From contig VXXH01000662.1 of assembly GCA_009835515.1 (NCBI GenBank), positions 1 to 6,208 of the forward strand: DNA of 6,208 nucleotides. The letters run 5' to 3'. Under the pieces are notes generated by a model. The model was not told where the DNA came from. It searched no databases and was given only the letters and a program-made list of their open reading frames with translations. This document shows positions 6,208 through 6,208 of this stretch, piece by piece (the stretch's first letter is position 1; every line of letters starts with the position of its first letter). Source of the DNA: Candidatus Poribacteria bacterium (lineage in GTDB: Bacteria > Poribacteria > WGA-4E > WGA-3G). Position numbers and translations under genes: made by a program.

Positions 6208-6208
6208 T

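Overview
This 6.2-kb window looks like chromosomal DNA of an uncultured, environmental Gram-negative-type bacterium. All genes lie on the minus strand and are transcribed from right to left. A planctomycete-type c-type cytochrome domain, a sulfatase-modifying-factor (SUMF1/FGE-like) protein, an NtrX-like sigma-54 activator, mid-range GC and many small palindromic intergenic repeats together suggest Candidatus Poribacteria or a Planctomycetes-like lineage. This placement is inference; no rRNA or other marker gene is present.

Layout from right to left, in the direction of transcription: (1) the C-terminal two thirds of a sigma-54-dependent response regulator, cut by the right edge; (2) 12 nt later, a small type IV pilin-like/GspG-like pseudopilin; (3) after a 164-bp gap holding a MITE-like element with 20-nt terminal inverted repeats, a prepilin peptidase; (4) 52 bp later, a secreted protein with a C-terminal SUMF1/FGE-sulfatase domain that lacks both catalytic cysteines; (5) after a 194-bp gap with tandem palindromes, a large exported diheme c-type cytochrome-like protein. 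This last gene runs off the left edge inside a tandem array of 65-residue repeats and fills the whole left third of the window (positions 1-2014).

Genes 1-3 form a plausible functional group: an enhancer-binding regulator, a filament subunit, and the inner-membrane peptidase that matures such subunits (type IV pilus or type II secretion). Genes 4 and 5 are both exported and share a 13-nt start-codon context and a similar signal peptide, so they may belong to one family of exported proteins. No functional link between genes 1-3 and genes 4-5 can be shown from the sequence.

No tRNA, rRNA, CRISPR array, transposase gene or convincing promoter or rho-independent terminator was found. No stretch longer than about 200 bp lacks a gene.
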